NCBI RefSeq assembly: GCF_024168825.1
Contig: NZ_JALJWH010000002.1
Coordinates: 1 to 64,000 of the forward strand
Direction of reading: 5' to 3'
From: Paenarthrobacter sp. A20
Lineage (GTDB): Bacteria; Actinomycetota; Actinomycetes; Actinomycetales; Micrococcaceae
DNA: 64,000 bases
Of this stretch, positions 60,122 through 64,000 are shown in pieces. Both the position numbers and the translations under genes were made by a program. Each line of letters begins with the position of its first letter. Position 1 is the first letter of the stretch. Under the pieces are notes generated by a model. That model searched no databases. It was given only the letters and a program-made list of their open reading frames with translations, and was not told the origin of the DNA.

Positions 60122-61372
60122 ATGGCCGCCCGGACTCCAAGACTCGTCGTGGATAGATTCTCTACAGTCTTTCGACACTTCATCGAAACTACTTTGCTGT
60201 TGCCCCTGCTGGTGTTTGGGGTGACTTTAATCGCGGAAACCTTCAGCAGGCCTGACGGCGTTCAGGGTGCTGATTTGATCAACGCCTTCATAACGCCTTG
60301 GGTGGATGCACTATTTACGTGGTTCGTGTGGAAGGAGCCGGCCATAGTCCTGGCTGTGGTTGTTCCTCTAGCCATTGCTCTACAGGTCGCCGTGCACGGC
60401 CTCAGGGCAGAGATCTCTTTGCAGTCGCGCGCAGTACAACCGCCCCGCGTACGTGAGGAGGAAATGCGCAGAGTAAAGGTGTTTTCGCATATCTCAACTC
60501 TTGCGGCGTCTGTCATTACTGTGTTCACTGCAGTCACCCTGCTGGACGCGCTGGTCGCCAGGTCGGGAGTCGCTGATGCTTCCATGACGCTAACCGTCGC
60601 ACTCTGTGGGTCAGTGACAGCCGCCCTGTGTTTAGATGCGTCGCGCGTGGCCACCACACAAGACTTAGAACAGAGACTAATAAAGGCCGGGGCATTACAG
60701 CAACACTGGAAGAAACGCCTGCGTCCACTGAGACGCGACATACAGTCCCGCAAATTCGTGTGGTGGACCTCAGGCGCCCTCTGCATACTCGTGCTCGTCC
60801 TGCCAGCAGCATTACTTGAGTACAACCGCGCTGACACGTCGCTACCGGAATTTGCTGCAAGAGTCGGACTCGTCCTCGGCATCGCTGTCTTCTTCGCGAT
60901 GTGTCTAGGTCTTAACTTTATGGTGTTCTTGATCTTGACGATCCCTCCCAAACTTCGACGAGGCTGGAAAGTTCTAGCTCTAGTGCTTCTGGGAGTGCCG
61001 TCATGTCTTCTTGTGATCCCGGCTGTCTTGGGTGTGAATGGGCACGACCCGTTCTCCGCATACGCGGCTGGCTTCCTCCCGATGGTTGCCTTCTTGTCAA
61101 TGCTCATCGCTTTCGTACAAGCCACGAGGAACACCACATCGTGGATCACAATTGCCAACTTTGGATTTCATGGTCTGCTCCGTTTCTGGGCAGTGGTTGT
61201 CCTCCTCCGGCTGTTCAGGTCATCAAACGATCAGGTGTCCTGGTTGAAGCATGCACTGCACGAGCCGCCCCCAGCTGAACCGTTGCATCTGACGGACACG
61301 GCCCGCCGGCCTAAAACCTTGGGCGTCTACAACCGCGTGTCTGGTTTCCTGGCTGGTCTGGTACGCCGATAG
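60122..61372 (+). CDS. Unknown multi-span membrane protein
   Basis: The 416-residue product has about eight hydrophobic segments, in two groups separated by a charged middle (LEQRLIKAGALQQHWKKRLR). The first is FIETTLLLPLLVFGVTLIAE, the last near LLRFWAVVVLLRLF. No family is recognised. GAGAAG lies before the ATG at 60122. It stands alone between the SRAP remnant and repeat copy 4. Confidence 0.65.
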   Translation: MAARTPRLVVDRFSTVFRHFIETTLLLPLLVFGVTLIAETFSRPDGVQGADLINAFITPWVDALFTWFVWKEPAIVLAVVVPLAIALQVAVHGLRAEISLQSRAVQPPRVREEEMRRVKVFSHISTLAASVITVFTAVTLLDALVARSGVADASMTLTVALCGSVTAALCLDASRVATTQDLEQRLIKAGALQQHWKKRLRPLRRDIQSRKFVWWTSGALCILVLVLPAALLEYNRADTSLPEFAARVGLVLGIAVFFAMCLGLNFMVFLILTIPPKLRRGWKVLALVLLGVPSCLLVIPAVLGVNGHDPFSAYAAGFLPMVAFLSMLIAFVQATRNTTSWITIANFGFHGLLRFWAVVVLLRLFRSSNDQVSWLKHALHEPPPAEPLHLTDTARRPKTLGVYNRVSGFLAGLVRR

Positions 61373-61687
61373 AACGCGACGGACATGTAAAGCCGGAGTT
61401 CTGGGCGGCAGAAATAATCAACCCAATTCCACCCCCTTTACGCCCTCAATCATCGGAGTGACTTCATGCATTGCACGGTAAGGCAGAGAGGGACCCGCTG
61501 GGTGCGATAGCCAAAGCAGCAGTGTTCCATTTCCTTGGAAGTGGGACCTCATTGACACGCACACTCCCCCAACGCGGATTTGATTGTCAGCCAGGGTGTC
61601 TCTGCTACCGCACACACCGGTGCCCGTAAGGGGATCCCCATACGGGAAGCGCCAGATGAACAGAACTCTTGCTACGGTAACGGCATC
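61373..61687. other. Intergenic region carrying repeat copy 4
   Basis: No gene is seen. It contains repeat copy 4 (61522-61578) and, near 61680, the promoter side of the 77-residue gene. GCGGATTTGATTGTCAGCC has no clear meaning. Confidence 0.35.
61522..61578. repeat. Dispersed palindromic repeat, copy 4
   Basis: GTGTTCCATTTCCTTGGAAG continues TGGGACC, then after about 12 bases CGCACACTCCCCCAACG, as in copy 2. The stem CCATTTC/GAAGTGG has a T-G pair in place of the C-G of copy 3. Confidence 0.6.
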
Positions 61688-61921
61688 ATGAGCGTTTCAG
61701 AACGACTCCAGCAAGCAGCCGATCGGTTCCTGGGCGGCGACGAGTCCGTGCGTGCTGCACAGGCGTTGGAAGGAGTTCTTATCGAGGAGTATCTCGGCGA
61801 CGACCGGATGGAAGAGTTGCTCTACGTTCTTTCGCTGTATTCGCCTGGAGGCGGGGTGCCGCACTCCGAGGCATCAGACGTTCGTCCTCTGGTTCTTTCA
61901 ACACTCGAAAGTCTGGCCTAA
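61688..61921 (+). CDS. Small unknown protein (77 aa)
   Basis: The product starts MSVSERLQQAADRFLGGDES and is acidic and helical, with LIEEYLGDDRMEELLYVLSL. No family is recognised. The ATG at 61688 is chosen for the start of charged, coding-like sequence; the ribosome-binding site is weak. It lies near the DUF1851-like gene and may be part of a small immunity-type cluster. Confidence 0.5.
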   Translation: MSVSERLQQAADRFLGGDESVRAAQALEGVLIEEYLGDDRMEELLYVLSLYSPGGGVPHSEASDVRPLVLSTLESLA

Positions 61922-62020
61922 AAGGGTTGATCTCAGGCGACCGTGGGGGCACGATAAGGGATCCTTTGCCGGGCGTGTGTCTGCGGTTGTTGGCGGCTCG
62001 TGAAGTCCCGGTCTGAAGCG

Positions 62021-62638
62021 TCATTCACCGATTTCGATTCCGCTTATCCGCGTCCCCGGAGCGAGATTCGTTGTAGCGAGACGAAGCTGGGCCATCAGTG
62101 ACCAATAGACTTCCATATCGCTGAGCTCGAGGTTATGGACGTAGTCCTCGCCGCCTAGAAAAAGGGGTACTTTGTAGCCGACACACTGATCGAAAGCCAG
62201 GTCTGCAGGGTTCTCGGACTTCCATTCATTGAAGAAGCTCACACAGAGACTTGGTTCCGGATCCCGAACCAGCTCGTCGTCGTGATAGGTCGAGAACTTC
62301 CTTGGGATCTCCAACGCTTCACCGGTACCCGGTTCCAGAAGAAGAATCTCGGGATCAACGTCACCGCTTCGCAGGTCAAGGACAAACTGACGGCCCAACC
62401 AATCGAACCCAAAAGGAATCAGTGGAAAGCCGAACTCTGGATAAGCCTCGGCGACCATTGCCGACGCCTTGCGGAATGATTCCTTTGAATGCACCCGGTA
62501 TAGACCGCCATTGAAGGTACACCCGCCATAGCGTCCGAATAAGTAGGCGACGTTATTCCCCACGGTCTCTGGTGATCCAGGGATTCCATCCGTGACGTCG
62601 AACCTCGTACCAAAGATCTCAAGCATGGCCACCATCAT
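62021..62638 (-). CDS. DUF1851/GAD-like immunity-type protein
   Basis: The 205-residue product has FGRYGGCTFNGGLYRVHS near residue 35, then FPLIPFGFDWLGRQFVLDLR, LLLEPGTGEALEIPRKFSTY and DDELVRDPEPSLCVSFFNEW. This is the GAD-like/T6SS Tdi1 (DUF1851) pattern found in immunity proteins to secreted toxins. No toxin is seen beside it, so it could be an orphan immunity gene. Two ATGs near 62638 and 62626 are possible starts. Confidence 0.7.
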   Translation of the reverse strand: MMVAMLEIFGTRFDVTDGIPGSPETVGNNVAYLFGRYGGCTFNGGLYRVHSKESFRKASAMVAEAYPEFGFPLIPFGFDWLGRQFVLDLRSGDVDPEILLLEPGTGEALEIPRKFSTYHDDELVRDPEPSLCVSFFNEWKSENPADLAFDQCVGYKVPLFLGGEDYVHNLELSDMEVYWSLMAQLRLATTNLAPGTRISGIEIGE

Positions 62639-62993
62639 GCCTCACAAATTCAGCTGGACGGTCAAACACCGATCCTTCTACGTAGCTCGCGACGGGTCTC
62701 ACGCGGGCGCACTGGGCGACCTTGTAGACGTTCTTGTCACGGAATCGCTCGCTACTTCGATGGATCGCCTTTCAAGGATCCGAACGTCCTGGCTTGTGGC
62801 GCTGATCCAAGCTATTGAGTCGCTTCCTCTCCAATCGACCGATGCGCGCCGCGATGCAGTCGAGTCCGCCATTGACGTTGCACTTACGCCTCCGGCCGCA
62901 CCCTTGGACCGGCGCCCGTTAGCCGGTCCCCCACCGGCCGCAGCTACCGTGTATGCACGTCCTCACCGTTCCAGCGCTACGGGATTCCCGTAA
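62637..62993 (+). CDS. Unknown protein (118 aa)
   Basis: The product from ATG 62637 begins MPHKFSWTVKHRSFYVARDG and has a Pro/Arg-rich C-terminus. The start overlaps the start of the divergent DUF1851-like gene, so both cannot have full leaders. No family is recognised; it is possible but not strongly supported. Confidence 0.4.
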   Translation: MPHKFSWTVKHRSFYVARDGSHAGALGDLVDVLVTESLATSMDRLSRIRTSWLVALIQAIESLPLQSTDARRDAVESAIDVALTPPAAPLDRRPLAGPPPAAATVYARPHRSSATGFP

Positions 62994-63044
62994 GACCCGC
63001 CCGCAAAATGCCCGGTGAAGGTGCCCTAAACGCTACACGTATAC

Positions 63045-63090
63045 GTGTCCCACTTCCTTGGATGTGGCATAGCAAGGGTGGGATTGGCTG
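63045..63090. repeat. Dispersed palindromic repeat, copy 5
   Basis: GTGTCCCACTTCCTTGGATG continues TGGCA; CCACTTC/GATGTGG pairs with one mismatch. It is followed by GGGTGGGATTGG, like copy 1, and ends three bases before the restriction-enzyme stop. Confidence 0.55.
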
Positions 63091-63092
63091 GT

Positions 63093-64000
63093 CTAACGCG
63101 TTTCTATGTTTAGGACGTTGTCGGGTATGGCTGTTGCGATAGCGTTCCAAGCAAGTTCACGCGTGGGTTCGTCCAAGTACCACGCGTAGGTTCCAACTGC
63201 CAGATCCATCAAATGTCTTTTCGCGGCTGAGTCGTTCCGTGAGATGAACGCGTTGAGGAACCTCAACTGTTCGGGCCTGATGCGTTGCGTTTCAGCCCAC
63301 TCGACAAAGTTCTGCTTACGTCGTTCATCCACTGGCCCTCCCGTGGCCACGGCTTCGATGATCCAGAACTCGGCTGGCCGGTGACCCATGTCCACGATCA
63401 AGGCGTCAGGAAGCAGGTCCGAGACGTTAATGTTGATACCGACTGCGGACAGACGCCGGTCATCTACGTAGGCTTTTTTGTCTCCGGGTTCACTGATAGT
63501 TAACACAGCCGGTTCCTGGAGCCGTTGTTCAGCCCAAACCTCAATCACGCCTTTGAGAATGAGCGATGACTCCCCTGGCGACAACTGCCGTACTTCGCCG
63601 CTAGGGAGGACGACGGAAATACTTGACGCCGTGCTCTTTCGTTCGCGGGCTATTACCGCTCGGAGCCGTTGCTCGGGGTCCATTGCTGTGTTGGTCCACG
63701 CGTCGATGGCTTCCCTGAGAGCGTCTCCTTGCAGGGCGGGGTTGAAGAGCTCGGCGAAACTCCTGCGCATTATCCAACGTGGGGAGTTTGCGTTGGTCTT
63801 AGCCCCGACGCTCTCGCTCATCGCGCCGTACTGTGCGCCGATGATGAAGATGCCTTTCCTCACTGTCTCCCGGCTGTTCGTGGCGTACCACTGCTCTGTT
63901 TCAACGCCCCATTCTCGCTGTAGAGCTGTAACTGATGCCTGGCCTATCAAGTGAGCCTGGTACCAGGCTCGTCGTTTCTCTTCGTCCTCGATGGCGATCA
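63093..64000 (-). CDS. BsuBI/PstI-type restriction endonuclease, C-terminal part
   Basis: The frame is open at the right edge, so the start lies outside; the TTG at 63950 is probably internal. Over 300 residues are visible. LPDALIVDMGHRPAEFWIIE and AVATGGPVDERRKQNFVEWA follow the BsuBI/PstI C-terminal catalytic domain, in which Asp and Glu bind Mg2+. PstI-type enzymes cut CTGCAG, but specificity cannot be inferred. A partner methyltransferase should lie just beyond the window. Confidence 0.8.
   Translation of the reverse strand, partial: IAIEDEEKRRAWYQAHLIGQASVTALQREWGVETEQWYATNSRETVRKGIFIIGAQYGAMSESVGAKTNANSPRWIMRRSFAELFNPALQGDALREAIDAWTNTAMDPEQRLRAVIARERKSTASSISVVLPSGEVRQLSPGESSLILKGVIEVWAEQRLQEPAVLTISEPGDKKAYVDDRRLSAVGININVSDLLPDALIVDMGHRPAEFWIIEAVATGGPVDERRKQNFVEWAETQRIRPEQLRFLNAFISRNDSAAKRHLMDLAVGTYAWYLDEPTRELAWNAIATAIPDNVLNIETR

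Noticed and set aside
1..64000. tRNA, rRNA and complete insertion sequences
   Set aside because: None was recognised; no transposase with DDE or serine-recombinase motifs is apparent on either strand.

Overview
The window is high-GC actinobacterial DNA. Codon use, GTG/TTG starts, a mycothiol-type maleylpyruvate isomerase and a LexA box of the form CGAAC-N4-TTCG all fit an Arthrobacter/Paenarthrobacter-like member of the Micrococcaceae. From about 30 kb on it reads as a mobilizable or conjugative plasmid or integrated element: MobF relaxase, oriT-like inverted repeats, SSB, ParB-type proteins and an SOS polymerase operon. The genus is inferred from sequence feel, not from a search.

Region by region. 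0-3.4 kb holds the end of a LuxR-type regulator, a class II aldolase and 1.6 kb of apparently decayed DNA. 3.4-8.5 kb is a complete gentisate module: 3-hydroxybenzoate 6-hydroxylase (+) diverges from an IclR regulator (-), and a tightly coupled minus-strand operon encodes gentisate 1,2-dioxygenase, fumarylpyruvate hydrolase and maleylpyruvate isomerase. Together they would take 3-hydroxybenzoate through gentisate to fumarate and pyruvate. Matching palindromes in front of the dioxygenase and of iclR look like the IclR operators. 8.5-9.3 kb carries broken SDR and probable TAXI transporter remnants.

9.9-30.5 kb is an accessory, probably defence-rich stretch: two GIY-YIG proteins (one coupled to a HIRAN/TPR-like protein), a RES-Xre toxin-antitoxin pair, a DnaQ-exonuclease/BRCT protein with an OGG-fold protein, a HExxH protein, a PD-(D/E)xK-like protein, a P-loop NTPase with about 13 Sel1-like repeats, and several membrane proteins.

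30.5-49.5 kb is the transfer region. A 1,470-residue MobF relaxase runs leftward from a set of nested inverted repeats at 35.08-35.21 kb (probable oriT). To the right nearly all genes run leftward toward oriT: HNH protein, thermonuclease, ParB-C protein, SSB, NrdH, ParB-like, DprA-like, DUF4192, DUF3846 and small unknowns. This is the geometry of a plasmid leading region. Four long repeats (400-570 bp) sit directly in front of four of these genes and carry stems whose sequence changes while pairing is kept. They are the most interesting feature here and could be single-stranded-DNA promoters or structured 5' leaders. Most of these genes end in their own strong hairpin, and several tiny membrane peptides lie among them.

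49.5-64 kb carries an ATP-dependent DNA ligase, a LexA-boxed UmuD/UmuC-type operon, a helicase-associated-domain protein, an SRAP protein, an amino-acid-oxidase-like flavoprotein, a frameshifted DHFR-like gene with a TetR regulator, unknown membrane and immunity-like proteins, and the 3' part of a BsuBI/PstI-type restriction enzyme running off the window. An imperfect palindromic repeat of about 50 bp occurs five times in the 57-63 kb intergenic spaces.
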